A DNA stretch of 64,000 nucleotides from Oceanospirillaceae bacterium. GTDB lineage: Bacteria > Pseudomonadota > Gammaproteobacteria > Pseudomonadales > Balneatricaceae. Numbering within the stretch: the first letter of the stretch is position 1; each line of letters begins with the position of its first letter. The notes below the pieces were generated by a model. The model worked only from the letters and a program-made list of their open reading frames with translations. It was not told the origin of the DNA and ran no database searches. Both the position numbers and the translations under genes were made by a program. The stretch spans positions 186,001 through 250,000 of the forward strand of contig JABSQZ010000002.1 in NCBI GenBank assembly GCA_013215505.1. Direction: 5' to 3'. Shown piece by piece: positions 1 to 8,630 of this stretch.

Positions 1-931
1 GAATAACTGCCCAGTCTTGCTTGTAAGTTACAGGGTAAAAACGATCGGCGCCGCCGAAAGTTTTAGACATTTCAGCAGAGAAGCGGAATGTTGAAAAAGC
101 TTCTTTGATTTTAGTCACTAGCTCAGGATTTAAATCATGCGCGTAACCAAAAGAGGAGGTTGGGAAGCGTGGGCTAGTGTAAATGATACGGAAATCATCG
201 GCGCTGATCCGTCCGGCACTGGCCATACGGTTGAATACGTCAGAGGCAACCGGAGCCGCCTGGTAGTCACCGGATAGTACACCCATGATAGATTGATCGT
301 GCTTACCCGAATACTTCACTGTGTAGTCTTTATCAGGTGTGATGCCCTCACTTGGGAAAAGTGCTCTCGGTGCCAAGTTACCTGAGTTAGACGAAGCGGA
401 AGTGTGGGCAACTAACTTGCCTTTTAAGTCAGCCATGTTTTGAATTGAACTGTCTTTTCTGACGATAGTGATCAGGTTATAGCCCTGGAAACCTTCGGCA
501 GTGCCTTTAACTGCTAGGGGTACAAAGCCACCTAAGTTAACTGCATAACCCGTAGGACCGGTTGAGAATCCAGCGATGTGTAGACGTCCTGAACGAATCG
601 CCTCTACTTCAGCAGCATTGGAATGCACTGTGTAGTAAACAACTTTTTTGCCGGTAATATCGGTCAAATGCTGCTGGAAATCGGCAAATGCGTCTTTGTA
701 AACAGCCGGATCTTCCACGGGAGTGTAAGTGAATACTAGAGTGCTGGGATCTCTCCACTTTGAAGAATCTTTAGGGCTATCAGCGACTAAATCTTGGTTT
801 TCATCGCAGAACTTGTCATCTAACACGCCTCTGTTTGTGCATTCGGCAGCCTGAGCCATACCGGCAGTTAGTAAGATAGATCCCGACAGTAGTAGTCCCG
901 GGAGTATTTTTGATAATTTAGACTTAATCAT
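1..931 (-). CDS. PhnD-type phosphate/phosphonate ABC transporter substrate-binding protein, partial
   Basis: The gene starts at the ATG at 931 and runs off the left edge, so the C terminus is missing. The first ~28 residues form a signal peptide ending near AGMAQA-A, so this is a periplasmic binding protein. The mature part has the features of the PhnD family: TLVFTYTPVEDP near the start, then a stretch with YYTVHSNAAEVEAIRSG and AGFSTGPTGYAV, and later VAHTSASSNSG. The family captures phosphonate, phosphite or phosphate for an ABC importer; which ligand applies here cannot be read. It lies downstream of and on the same strand as a sigma-54 response regulator and sensor kinase, and a sigma-54 promoter stands 80 bp upstream, so it is probably the target of that two-component system. 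Confidence 0.85.
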   Translation of the reverse strand, partial: MIKSKLSKILPGLLLSGSILLTAGMAQAAECTNRGVLDDKFCDENQDLVADSPKDSSKWRDPSTLVFTYTPVEDPAVYKDAFADFQQHLTDITGKKVVYYTVHSNAAEVEAIRSGRLHIAGFSTGPTGYAVNLGGFVPLAVKGTAEGFQGYNLITIVRKDSSIQNMADLKGKLVAHTSASSNSGNLAPRALFPSEGITPDKDYTVKYSGKHDQSIMGVLSGDYQAAPVASDVFNRMASAGRISADDFRIIYTSPRFPTSSFGYAHDLNPELVTKIKEAFSTFRFSAEMSKTFGGADRFYPVTYKQDWAVI

Positions 932-1011
932 TGTTACACCTTATTTTATTTTGTTGTAGGTCACAGTGGTTGTGCCAAAGTGCGAGTTGCTTAAACTCTA
1001 AGGCGGTAACT

Positions 1012-1026
1012 GCAAGGCGAGTGCCA
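1012..1026 (-). promoter_or_regulatory. Sigma-54 (-24/-12) promoter
   Basis: Read on the minus strand the bases are TGGCAC, five bases, then TTGCA, an exact match to the RpoN consensus. It lies 80 bp before the start of the binding-protein gene at 931 and points at it. The gene upstream encodes an NtrC/DctD-type activator that needs exactly this promoter class. Confidence 0.8.
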
Positions 1027-1090
1027 AGTATTAAAAATTAATATATATCAAACAGATAGAAATTTAATTTATTTTCCAAAATTCAATAAC

Positions 1091-1136
1091 GGACACTTTA
1101 GTCCATTACTGGTTTAGCTTTTTCTCAAAAGTGTCC
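1091..1136. promoter_or_regulatory. Candidate upstream activator sites for the sigma-54 response regulator
   Basis: GGACACTTT at 1091-1099 and its exact reverse complement AAAGTGTCC at 1128-1136 form an inverted pair 65-125 bp upstream of the sigma-54 promoter, the position expected for enhancer sites of NtrC-family activators. Binding is inferred; only the repeat and its position are seen. Confidence 0.45.
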
Positions 1137-1143
1137 AAAAATT

Positions 1144-2487
1144 TTATTTGAACACTTTTTTATCCAAATAGTGTTTTTTCATTTTTCGATACAAGGTCTT
1201 AGAGGTTATGTTCAGTAGTTCAGCCGCCTTGCTTACCTGGCCCTTGGCGGTCCGCAGTCCCTCTTCCAGCAGCTGTCGCTCAAACTGTTCCATGCGCATT
1301 TCGTAATCGACCGGGGATTGGCCAGCGGTGTTGGTGCTGTGCAGGTTATCTTCACTAATGCCCAGCACAAAGCGGTCCGCAGCATTCTTTAACTCTCTGA
1401 CATTGCCTGGCCAGGGCTTTTGCAGTAGCGCATTGATGATCTCTGGACTGAGTTCTGGCATCTCTGTGGCGTAGTGCTCACAGGCTCTGCTGGCATAATG
1501 CTGGAACAGTGGCAGTATGTCTTCAGGGCGCTCACTCAATTCCGGCAAGTAGATACTGGCGACATTCAGTCGATAAAAGAGGTCTTTACGAAATTCTCCG
1601 CTCTCCCCCAATTGCGCTAAATCGTCTTTGCTGGCGGCGATCACGGTCATTTTTACCGGGATAGGGGTGCTGCTGCCAACCCGTTCAATACTTCGCTCCT
1701 GCAATACCCGTAAAAATTTTATTTGCACCGATAGTGGCATCGACTCGATTTCATCGAGAAACAAAGTGCCGCCATTGGCCACTTCAATCTTGCCGATGTG
1801 GCGTTTATTGGCACCAGTAAAAGAGCCCGCCTCGTGACCAAATAACTCGCTCTCGATTAAACTCTCGCTCATGCCACCGCAGTTGATGGCGATAAAACGT
1901 TGGTCTCGTCGCTCACTGTATTGATGCAGGGCGCGGGCCACTATGTCTTTGCCACTGCCTGTGGCGCCGTAGATAATAGTGTCGACATTGCTCTTGGCCA
2001 GGGCCAGAACACTGCGTCGGACATTTTTAATCGCCGGGGAATCGCCGATAATAAATTTATCGATACCGCTGAGCTGTGACAGGTTTTGTTTCAGTTGACG
2101 GTTTTCTAAGGTCAGGCGGCGTTTGTCCTGGGCCCGGTGCAGTTGGCTGATCAGGTGCTCAGGTTGCAGCGGTTTTTCCAGAAAATCATAAGCGCCGTCT
2201 TTCATCGCCTGCATCGCCATCGGGATATCGCCGTGACCGCTCATCAACAAGACTGGTAGCGAGGCATCCAGCTTTTGCAGCCGTGCCAGCAAACTCAGGC
2301 CGTCCAGTTTGGGCATTTTTACATCACTTAATACCACCGCGGCACTGTCGGCAGTTAAGTTAGCCAATGCTTTTTCAGGCTGTTGATAAGTCAGCACTTT
2401 AAAACCTTCGAGACCGAGCATTTCTGACAGCGCCTCAGTGATTTCTGTTTCGTTGTCGATGATTACTACTAAAATATCTTCTATCAT
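1144..2487 (-). CDS. Sigma-54-dependent response regulator (DctD/NtrC family)
   Basis: 447 residues with the three standard modules. The receiver domain (about 1-120) has acidic D11 and the phospho-acceptor D55 in VVLSDVKMP. The AAA+ domain (about 145-375) has a Walker A at GATGSGKD and a sigma-54 contact loop that reads GSFTGA in place of the usual GAFTGA. A Fis-type helix-turn-helix closes the protein (KAAELLNITSKTLYRKMKK). The ATG at 2487 overlaps the stop of the sensor kinase gene by four bases, so the pair is translationally coupled. It should activate the sigma-54 promoter at 1012-1026 when phosphorylated. The Ser in the loop is a tolerated variant in this family, so I treat the protein as active. 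Confidence 0.93.
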   Translation of the reverse strand: MIEDILVVIIDNETEITEALSEMLGLEGFKVLTYQQPEKALANLTADSAAVVLSDVKMPKLDGLSLLARLQKLDASLPVLLMSGHGDIPMAMQAMKDGAYDFLEKPLQPEHLISQLHRAQDKRRLTLENRQLKQNLSQLSGIDKFIIGDSPAIKNVRRSVLALAKSNVDTIIYGATGSGKDIVARALHQYSERRDQRFIAINCGGMSESLIESELFGHEAGSFTGANKRHIGKIEVANGGTLFLDEIESMPLSVQIKFLRVLQERSIERVGSSTPIPVKMTVIAASKDDLAQLGESGEFRKDLFYRLNVASIYLPELSERPEDILPLFQHYASRACEHYATEMPELSPEIINALLQKPWPGNVRELKNAADRFVLGISEDNLHSTNTAGQSPVDYEMRMEQFERQLLEEGLRTAKGQVSKAAELLNITSKTLYRKMKKHYLDKKVFK

Positions 2488-4412
2488 GCCGCCTCTGCTA
2501 TTTTCAAAATCACACTAAAACAACTACCCATACCCGGCTCTGAGGTTACCCTGATCTGGCCCCCAAAGTCTTGCACTATGTTGTAGCTAATCGATAATCC
2601 GAGCCCCAGCCCCTCGCCTGATTCTCTGTTGGTGTAAAAGGGGTCAAAGATGGATTCTAACGCAGTGCTGCCGATGCCTACACCGTTATCACGTACTTCT
2701 ATCCACAACTCAGAATTTTTCACCAGCACTGCAATAGCAATGCTCGGCTGCGGGGTATTTTGCACTGCATCCAGGGCGTTACTGAGCAGATTGACCAGCA
2801 CTTGCTCCAACCTGATAGGTTCCGCCAGTACCGCAGGAGAAAATTGTGATGCACTATAGCTGAGCTGGCACTGTTGCTCGCGCAACTGATTGGCCATTAA
2901 ATCGATAGCGTCCTTGATCACCGGTTGTAAATCAACCGCCGACAGCTCAGTGGCCGCTTTGCGGGAAAAAGATTTTAACTGCCGGGTGATCACACCGACT
3001 TTATCTAACAGGTATTTAATTTTTTCGTGGCTGCGCTGGAGCGCGTCAAAGTTGTGTTTCTGCAAGTGCAAACCGGCACTGTGCAAGTGACTGTTAATCG
3101 CGGTCAGTGGCTGGCTGATCTCGTGGGTAATACCGACGCTCAACTGACCTAAGGCTGCCAGTTTGGCCGCTTGCAACAGCTCATTTTGTGCTGATTGCAA
3201 TTGCTTTTCGGCCAGAATTCGCTCCTCTATTTCCGCTGCCAGCGCCTGGTTAGTGCGCTCGACTGCGATGGCGGTTTTTTGAAAATGTTTCAAGTCTACG
3301 GCCATAGCGGAGACTTCATCATTACCTAAGATACGTATCTGCGTGTCTAAATTGGCCGAGGCGATAGAGCGCATGTTCTGTTGTAACTCTACAATGCGCT
3401 GCAGTACGTTACGGCGTACGTAAAACCAGGAGATTGCGCAGGCCGCCACTAAGCTGATCAGTGATAACAGTAGCACGCTGTTCATATTGTGATTGATAGA
3501 AGTAATCGCTCGCTGCAGCGAATGGCTAATCCGCTTGTTGGTAGTGTCGGTATATAGGTTGACCTGGGCGGCCAGCTGATGGATATGCTGCAGGCTATTT
3601 TGCAGGAAAAATCCCTGCTGATAGGCCAGTTCCAGCTGCTGATTTTGCAGCGAAAACAAACTGCCTCGCCGGCTGCCAAATTCCAATAAAGTGTCGATTT
3701 TTGCGCCTAAATCACTCTTGTCTAATTCCGCGGGAGCCCTATGTAGCTGTTGCTTAATTTTCCTGCCAATTTCTTCCAGGCGCAGGAAGGTATAATCTAG
3801 TTCGTTGAAAGTGGGGTCGTTGCCGACTTTTTCAACTAACCCGGCAAAATAGTAGAGCTGATTGATGACGACCAATTTACCCTGCTCGGCCGGCCACTGT
3901 GGATACTGCTGCAGCCGGGAGTTGATCTGTTTAAGCAGTGGGTAGATGTGTTGCGACTCTTGCAGTAACTGTTGATGTAGTTGCTCCCGGTGTTCGACAC
4001 TTTGATTGAGCAAAATCAAGCTGTTATTAATCTGCGCAATTAACTCGCGAAAGTAGTTATCGTAATCGGGTAAATTACGCATTAGCAAGTCCATACTGGC
4101 AATCGCATTATTGAGTTGTTGCATCGCCTGACGGCGCAGTAAATTAGATTCAGCGGTGACCAATATAGGTGCGGTTGCCACAATCAACCGGCTCTTGTCG
4201 TTTAATTTTGCGGCGGCATCCAGCCCGGCAATGTCCTGCTGCCCCAGTAGCTGTAATCTATTGCGCAAGTCGAGAAAAGTATTAGTGGAGAGTCCACTGG
4301 CAACAATAGTGATGGAGGAAATGAGTACAAAGGCTAAAAAAAGTCGTCCGCCTATCCCCAGGCGGTACATGCGCTGCATTTTAAAGCTGTCCATATTATT
4401 GCTTACTCTCAT
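2484..4412 (-). CDS. Membrane sensor histidine kinase (DctB-like)
   Basis: 642 residues. A membrane segment at about 22-45 is followed by a long helical periplasmic region (to about 325), a second membrane segment (about 325-348), a HAMP-like linker, then HisKA with the phospho-acceptor His in VGITHEISQPL and HATPase motifs LVNLLSNALDAV, VRDNGVGIG and GEGLGLGLSIS. It phosphorylates the regulator encoded immediately downstream, with which it overlaps by four bases (ATGA). The ATG at 4412 is used here; a second in-frame ATG six codons in (4394) is also possible since neither has a strong ribosome-binding site. The ligand is unknown; context suggests the substrate of the neighbouring binding protein. 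Confidence 0.92.
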   Translation of the reverse strand: MRVSNNMDSFKMQRMYRLGIGGRLFLAFVLISSITIVASGLSTNTFLDLRNRLQLLGQQDIAGLDAAAKLNDKSRLIVATAPILVTAESNLLRRQAMQQLNNAIASMDLLMRNLPDYDNYFRELIAQINNSLILLNQSVEHREQLHQQLLQESQHIYPLLKQINSRLQQYPQWPAEQGKLVVINQLYYFAGLVEKVGNDPTFNELDYTFLRLEEIGRKIKQQLHRAPAELDKSDLGAKIDTLLEFGSRRGSLFSLQNQQLELAYQQGFFLQNSLQHIHQLAAQVNLYTDTTNKRISHSLQRAITSINHNMNSVLLLSLISLVAACAISWFYVRRNVLQRIVELQQNMRSIASANLDTQIRILGNDEVSAMAVDLKHFQKTAIAVERTNQALAAEIEERILAEKQLQSAQNELLQAAKLAALGQLSVGITHEISQPLTAINSHLHSAGLHLQKHNFDALQRSHEKIKYLLDKVGVITRQLKSFSRKAATELSAVDLQPVIKDAIDLMANQLREQQCQLSYSASQFSPAVLAEPIRLEQVLVNLLSNALDAVQNTPQPSIAIAVLVKNSELWIEVRDNGVGIGSTALESIFDPFYTNRESGEGLGLGLSISYNIVQDFGGQIRVTSEPGMGSCFSVILKIAEAA

Positions 4413-4682
4413 TGATCATTATTAATTTTTCGGACAGGCCCTCTTACATCGAGACTGTAGTGGTTATTTAGCTGGCTATGCGAGCAAATTTGATACTACT
4501 CTGTTTAGTCTAGGCAGGTCGAATTTATAACGGCTTACCTGCGGTGGGTATGGATACGGGTATTTTGCAAAATGTATGATGAACTATGAGTGAACTTGCG
4601 GTCTTTGGCCGTCTGTTAGTGCGCGTTGCTGGCGCAATATTCATCGGGAGTTTCGCCGGATAATTTACTCAAAGTGTCACAT

Positions 4683-4793
4683 ATGCAGTGGTCATTCAGT
4701 TTAAATGAGTTAGTGTGGTCGATTATTTTAGCTATAGTTTGGGTTATCGGTTGCGCAGCAGCAACCTGGGTGGGTGTTCCCCTAAGCTATTAA
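4683..4793 (+). CDS. Possible 36-residue single-pass membrane peptide
   Basis: An ATG at 4683 opens a 36-codon frame ending in TAA at 4791, twelve bases before the next gene. It encodes a short polar start followed by one hydrophobic span (LVWSIILAIVWVIGCAAATW). There is no clear ribosome-binding site and I recognise no family. The rest of the 393-bp gap (4413-4805) shows nothing else. It could be a small membrane protein or chance. Confidence 0.25.
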   Translation: MQWSFSLNELVWSIILAIVWVIGCAAATWVGVPLSY

Positions 4794-4805
4794 AATGGAG
4801 AGGTT

Positions 4806-5834
4806 ATGAGTTACCAGGCATTAGAAAATAGATATCAGGACATGCAATATAATCGTTGCGGTAGCAGTGGTTTGAAATTACCGGCTATTTCACTGGGGCT
4901 ATGGCATAACTTTGGCGAAGACGTCGATCGGCAAACGGCGATCGATATCAGTCGTCGCGCCTTTGATTTAGGTATTACCCACTTTGATCTGGCGAATAAT
5001 TACGGGCCACCACCAGGTGCTGCTGAATCCTTTTTTGGTGATATGCTAAAGACAGATTTTGCTGGCTATCGCGACCAGATGGTGATTTCTACAAAAGCGG
5101 GTTATGACATGTGGCCGGGCCCTTATGGTGAGTGGGGCAGTCGTAAATACCTGATTTCCAGTTTAGATCAAAGTTTAAAACGCATGGGCTTAGACTATGT
5201 CGACATATTTTACTCGCACCGCTTTGATCCAGAAACGCCTTTAGAAGAAACCATGGGGGCGCTAGACAGTATCGTGAAACAGGGCAAGGCACTGTATGTT
5301 GGTTTGTCTTCCTATAATGCACAGCGGACCCGTGAAGCCGTAGCAATCTTACGCGACTTAGGGACGCCCTGTTTAATTCACCAGCCCAGTTATTCGATGT
5401 TAAACCGCTGGGTAGAAGAAGATGGATTATTAGACACACTGGATGATTTAGGCATAGGCTCCATTGCCTTTTCACCACTGGCACAAGGTCTGTTATCCAA
5501 CAAGTATCTACGCGGGGTAGTCGCCGGCAGCAGAGCGTCGCAGGGGAAATCTCTGGCTCAAGAGCAACTTAGTGATGAAAATTTAAAAAGAATCAACTGC
5601 CTTAATGACATTGCGCAACAGCGCGATCAGTCACTGGCACAGATGGCCATCGCCTGGGTGTTGCGCAAACAGCGAATCACTAGTGCATTGGTCGGCGCCA
5701 GCAGTGTGGCGCAGCTTGAAAACAGTGTAGGTGCGTTGCAAAACCTGGATTTCAGCGATGCAGAGTTACTGCAAATAGACGAATTTGCTCAAGAATCGGG
5801 TATTAATCTGTGGGCGTTGTCCTCACAGAGCTAA
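4806..5834 (+). CDS. gpr: Aldo-keto reductase, L-glyceraldehyde 3-phosphate reductase type
   Basis: 342 residues, close throughout to E. coli YghZ/Gpr (346 residues). The catalytic tetrad is visible as D61, Y66 (in HFDLANNYGPPPG), K97 (ISTKAGYD) and H138 (FYSHR). The C-terminal NADPH-binding part carries VGASSVAQLENSV. The known enzyme reduces L-glyceraldehyde 3-phosphate and other aldehydes such as methylglyoxal with NADPH, in the cytoplasm. GGAG lies 6 bases before the ATG. It faces a DJ-1/PfpI gene whose relatives also handle reactive aldehydes, so the two may serve the same stress. Exact substrate is not provable from sequence. Confidence 0.9.
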   Translation: MSYQALENRYQDMQYNRCGSSGLKLPAISLGLWHNFGEDVDRQTAIDISRRAFDLGITHFDLANNYGPPPGAAESFFGDMLKTDFAGYRDQMVISTKAGYDMWPGPYGEWGSRKYLISSLDQSLKRMGLDYVDIFYSHRFDPETPLEETMGALDSIVKQGKALYVGLSSYNAQRTREAVAILRDLGTPCLIHQPSYSMLNRWVEEDGLLDTLDDLGIGSIAFSPLAQGLLSNKYLRGVVAGSRASQGKSLAQEQLSDENLKRINCLNDIAQQRDQSLAQMAIAWVLRKQRITSALVGASSVAQLENSVGALQNLDFSDAELLQIDEFAQESGINLWALSSQS

Positions 5835-5953
5835 CCGGTCAGCATCATCCTAAGGTTTGTAAATCATAAATGAGCAGAGCCGGTACCGGGATGATTACCA
5901 GCGCGGACTGACTCAACCATGAACCTGCAGCTCGGTAATTTTACAGCCTGCAA

Positions 5954-5988
5954 AACAACCAAGCTTGCCTAATGCGAGCTTAGTTGTT
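5954..5988. terminator. Hairpin between convergent genes
   Basis: AACAACCAAGCT (5954-5965) pairs with AGCTTAGTTGTT (5977-5988) with a single weak pair, loop of 11. It lies midway between the ends of the aldo-keto reductase and DJ-1 genes and could end both transcripts. The U-tract is poor on either side. Confidence 0.4.
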
Positions 5989-6007
5989 CTCAGCATAGCA
6001 ACCTTTT

Positions 6008-6682
6008 CTAAGTGACCTGTAAAGCTTTAATCATCGCTTTAGCGACGGCCGCAGCGGAGGCCGGGTTTTGTCCGGTAATTAACCGCTGATCGACAATTAC
6101 ATGCTCTCCCCAGGGTGCTACTTTGTGATAGCTGCCTGAGTTGCGGGTCAGTGCTTCTTCTAACAGGAACGGAATGTGTTCGATAGTGCCAAAATCGATT
6201 TCCTCTTCACGGGTGAATCCGGTCACGCTCTTGCCTTTAAGGATAGAGCTGCCATCTGCCAGTGTCACAGCTAATAAGCCAGCCGGGCCATGACATACAG
6301 CACCGACAATGGCGCCTCTGTCATAGACACTGGCGGTAATCGCGGCTGCAGTTTTATCCGTCGCCAGGTCAGACAGCAAGCCAAAACCACCCGGGTAGAA
6401 TACGGCGCTGTAGTCATCACTGTTTAGCTGCGAGACGGGGAGGGTATTAGCAATTTGCGTCTGGAAGTCATCATTGCTCAATATGCGCTCATTGATACCG
6501 TCTTCAATCTCTTCACCATACAGAGGTGCTAGTCCCCCTTTGATGGAGGCGATATCGTACTCAAAATCGGCTGCTAATAAATGCTCGAGAGCGTGGGTTA
6601 ATTCCGGTGCATAAGTACCGTTCGGCTGATCGGTGCTGCCTAATGTTGCATGATTAGTGACTAAAATTAAGATTTTACCCAT
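6008..6682 (-). CDS. DJ-1/PfpI family protein (glyoxalase III / class I glutamine amidotransferase-like)
   Basis: 224 residues, the usual size for the single-domain DJ-1/PfpI group. The nucleophile elbow is AVCHGPAGL with C130 and H131, and an acidic partner is plausible at E27 (YAPELTH). The N terminus ILILVTNHATLG is typical of HchA-like/Hsp31-type proteins that act as cofactor-free glyoxalases or deglycases. It is transcribed divergently from a LysR-type gene 121 bp away, which is its probable regulator. Protease activity suggested by the PfpI name is unlikely; an aldehyde-detoxifying role is the best inference. Confidence 0.85.
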   Translation of the reverse strand: MGKILILVTNHATLGSTDQPNGTYAPELTHALEHLLAADFEYDIASIKGGLAPLYGEEIEDGINERILSNDDFQTQIANTLPVSQLNSDDYSAVFYPGGFGLLSDLATDKTAAAITASVYDRGAIVGAVCHGPAGLLAVTLADGSSILKGKSVTGFTREEEIDFGTIEHIPFLLEEALTRNSGSYHKVAPWGEHVIVDQRLITGQNPASAAAVAKAMIKALQVT

Positions 6683-6785
6683 GATGAATTCTGCCTCTAA
6701 GTTGTTAGTAATCTGTTTGGAAAGTAAGTGAAGCCATCATAGACTTTAACAGTCAATGCGATAATACTATGCATTAGCAAATAAC

Positions 6786-6803
6786 TATTGCTCAGGAGCA
6801 ATA
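6786..6803 (+). promoter_or_regulatory. Hairpin enclosing the ribosome-binding site of the LysR gene
   Basis: TATTGCT (6786-6792) and AGCAATA (6797-6803) are perfect complements separated by CAGG; the Shine-Dalgarno AGGAG (6794-6798) falls in the loop and 3' arm, and the ATG follows directly at 6804. Folding would hide the ribosome-binding site. Confidence 0.4.
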
Positions 6804-7685
6804 ATGATATCTTTTCAAGGCATAACAGAGTTTATTGCGGTGGCAGAAACCCAGGGGTTTTCTGCTGCGGCGCGCAGACTGGGTGTTTCCACATCCCATG
6901 TTAGCCGGCGTGTCGCTGCGCTCGAATCCAGTTTAGGTACAGCCCTGTTAGCCCGAACTACTCGCAGTGTCAGGTTGACCGAAGCGGGTCATCAGTACTA
7001 TTTGCGATGTGCCGACTTAATGCACGGTTTGCAGGAGGCCAACGAGCGTGTCTCCAGTGAACAAGTTAGTTTGAGTGGAACCTTACGAGTTTCTGCCGCC
7101 GGGGAATTTGCCGAAGAATTTATTGCCCCGGCGCTGATTGAATTTATGGCTATGCACCCTAACCTGGCCTTAGAAATTGATTTCAATTCTCGTATGGTTA
7201 ACTTTGTTGAAGAGGGCATAGATTTCTCTATTCGCTACGGTCGCTTAGCAGATTCAGATTTAGTGGCGCGAAAATTAGTTAGCAGGAACCTGATCGCCGC
7301 TGCCAGCCCGGCATATCTTGCTAAGTACGGTACGCCACTGCAGCCACAACAACTGCGTGAGCACCAGTGCCTGATTACCAACAATGACATTTGGCTGTTC
7401 AATACAGAGAGTGGACAGCTGGAAGTTAAGGTCAAAGGCAAATTAAAAACCAACAGTACCCGAGCAATTATCAAAGCTTGCCAGGCGGGGTTAGGCATTA
7501 CTTACATGCCAGTTTCCAGCCTGGGAAATGCGTTAAAAGATGGCAGTCTGCAAACTATTCTAGAGCCTTACGGCAGCAGAGATATCACCACCTGGATTGT
7601 CTATGCCAATCGCAAGTACCTGCCCACCCGGGCGCGCTTAGCGGTACATTTTTTATTGCAACACTTTAAAGACTGGCGGGAATAA
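6804..7685 (+). CDS. LysR family transcriptional regulator
   Basis: 293 residues. Winged helix-turn-helix at about 3-60 (ETQGFSAAARRLGVSTSHVSRRV), then the LysR substrate-binding fold from about 88 (LSGTLRVSAAGEFAEEFI) with VEEGIDFSIRYG typical of the CrgA/DmlR-like subgroup. It is divergent from the DJ-1/PfpI gene and probably controls it and itself. The ATG at 6804 gives the canonical N terminus and has AGGAG in front, inside a hairpin. The stop is followed within 4 bases by a heptanucleotide array. Confidence 0.92.
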   Translation: MISFQGITEFIAVAETQGFSAAARRLGVSTSHVSRRVAALESSLGTALLARTTRSVRLTEAGHQYYLRCADLMHGLQEANERVSSEQVSLSGTLRVSAAGEFAEEFIAPALIEFMAMHPNLALEIDFNSRMVNFVEEGIDFSIRYGRLADSDLVARKLVSRNLIAAASPAYLAKYGTPLQPQQLREHQCLITNNDIWLFNTESGQLEVKVKGKLKTNSTRAIIKACQAGLGITYMPVSSLGNALKDGSLQTILEPYGSRDITTWIVYANRKYLPTRARLAVHFLLQHFKDWRE

Positions 7686-7688
7686 TCA

Positions 7689-7802
7689 GTTGGAAGTTGG
7701 AAGTTGGAAGTTGGAAGTTGGAAGTTGGAAGTTGGAAGTTGGAAGTAGTGAGTCGTCAGTATTTAGACTCGCTACTCGCTACTAGCTACTCGCTACTCGC
7801 GG
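7689..7802. repeat. Heptanucleotide tandem arrays (GTTGGAA x8, then CTCGCTA x5)
   Basis: Eight exact copies of GTTGGAA occupy 7689-7744, directly after the LysR stop codon. After a 23-bp degenerate stretch, five copies of CTCGCTA (two with changes) occupy 7768-7802, just before the end of the convergent VOC gene. The seven-base period is the same as in six other arrays of the window. Confidence 0.95.
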
Positions 7803-7828
7803 CTGTAGAGCTAATACTAATTAAAATT

Positions 7829-8263
7829 TTACTTAGCAAAAAGCTCTTTCTCTATATCGTGAAAACCTTTGAACTCTAGCGAGTTCCCCGATGGATCTGC
7901 AAAGAACATGGTGCCTTGTTCACCCACTTCTCCGGCAAAACGTACATAGGGCTCGATAATGAAATCATCGATAAAATTCTTGGCCTGCTCGGCAAATTCC
8001 TGCCATTGATCAAAATCCATTATGACCCCAAAATGTGGCACGGGCACACCATGACCATCGACCCCGTTGTAGATGCTGGGTACTTTTCCCTCTGCACCCA
8101 GAGCCGGGTTCAAATGGGTGACAAGCTGATGGCCAAACATATTAAAATCTATCCACTGCTCGGCGCTTCGTCCCTCAGCAAAACCTAACTTATTGCCATA
8201 GAAATCACGTGCTTCTGCTATATCTCGAACTTGAACTGCCAGGTGGAATGGGGTCAATTTCAT
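7829..8263 (-). CDS. VOC (glyoxalase/bleomycin resistance) family protein
   Basis: 144 residues. The start MKLTPFHLAVQVRDIAEARDFY and the late GTMFFADPSGNSLEFKGF give the two beta-alpha-beta-beta-beta modules of the VOC fold; H8 and the E in NSLEFKG are the usual metal-ligand positions. Family members act as dioxygenases, isomerases or resistance proteins, and the substrate here is not readable. It stands alone, convergent to the LysR gene, with a repeat array between. The region 8264-8630 upstream holds nothing I can recognise. Confidence 0.85.
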   Translation of the reverse strand: MKLTPFHLAVQVRDIAEARDFYGNKLGFAEGRSAEQWIDFNMFGHQLVTHLNPALGAEGKVPSIYNGVDGHGVPVPHFGVIMDFDQWQEFAEQAKNFIDDFIIEPYVRFAGEVGEQGTMFFADPSGNSLEFKGFHDIEKELFAK

Positions 8264-8630
8264 GGTGTGTTCTCAATTTTCTTGTTAAATTTAACTACAT
8301 CCGTTGCCAGAAAAAGCGTCGCAGCGATTCCAATCATCTAGTAGGTAAATTCAATAATAAAACGATTCAGTGCAGTTTTCCAGCCCCTAATTAGCGTTAA
8401 TTTTTTCATAATTGAGTGCAGTCAGTATCGAAGAATTTATATAAATTAGGTGGTTACACATAACCTGTCACAGCATCTACAAGAAAAAAAGCATGCAGCA
8501 AAAACTTGCAACACATGGGGCAGATTTTCATTAAACATGACCCAGATACACAGCCACAATTACTACAGCTGTTAAATTGCTTACTAGTTGGCTTATAACA
8601 GAGTTTTAAAAACCTCAAACTAGCGCTCAT
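8264..8630. other. Intergenic region without recognisable gene
   Basis: 367 bp between the VOC and serine hydrolase genes, AT-rich. It must hold the VOC promoter at its left side; no convincing site, repeat or RNA gene is seen. Confidence 0.5.

Noticed and set aside
5089-5484. 131-codon open frame on the minus strand inside the aldo-keto reductase gene
   Set aside because: Complement of a fully recognisable enzyme; no family signal or start signal.
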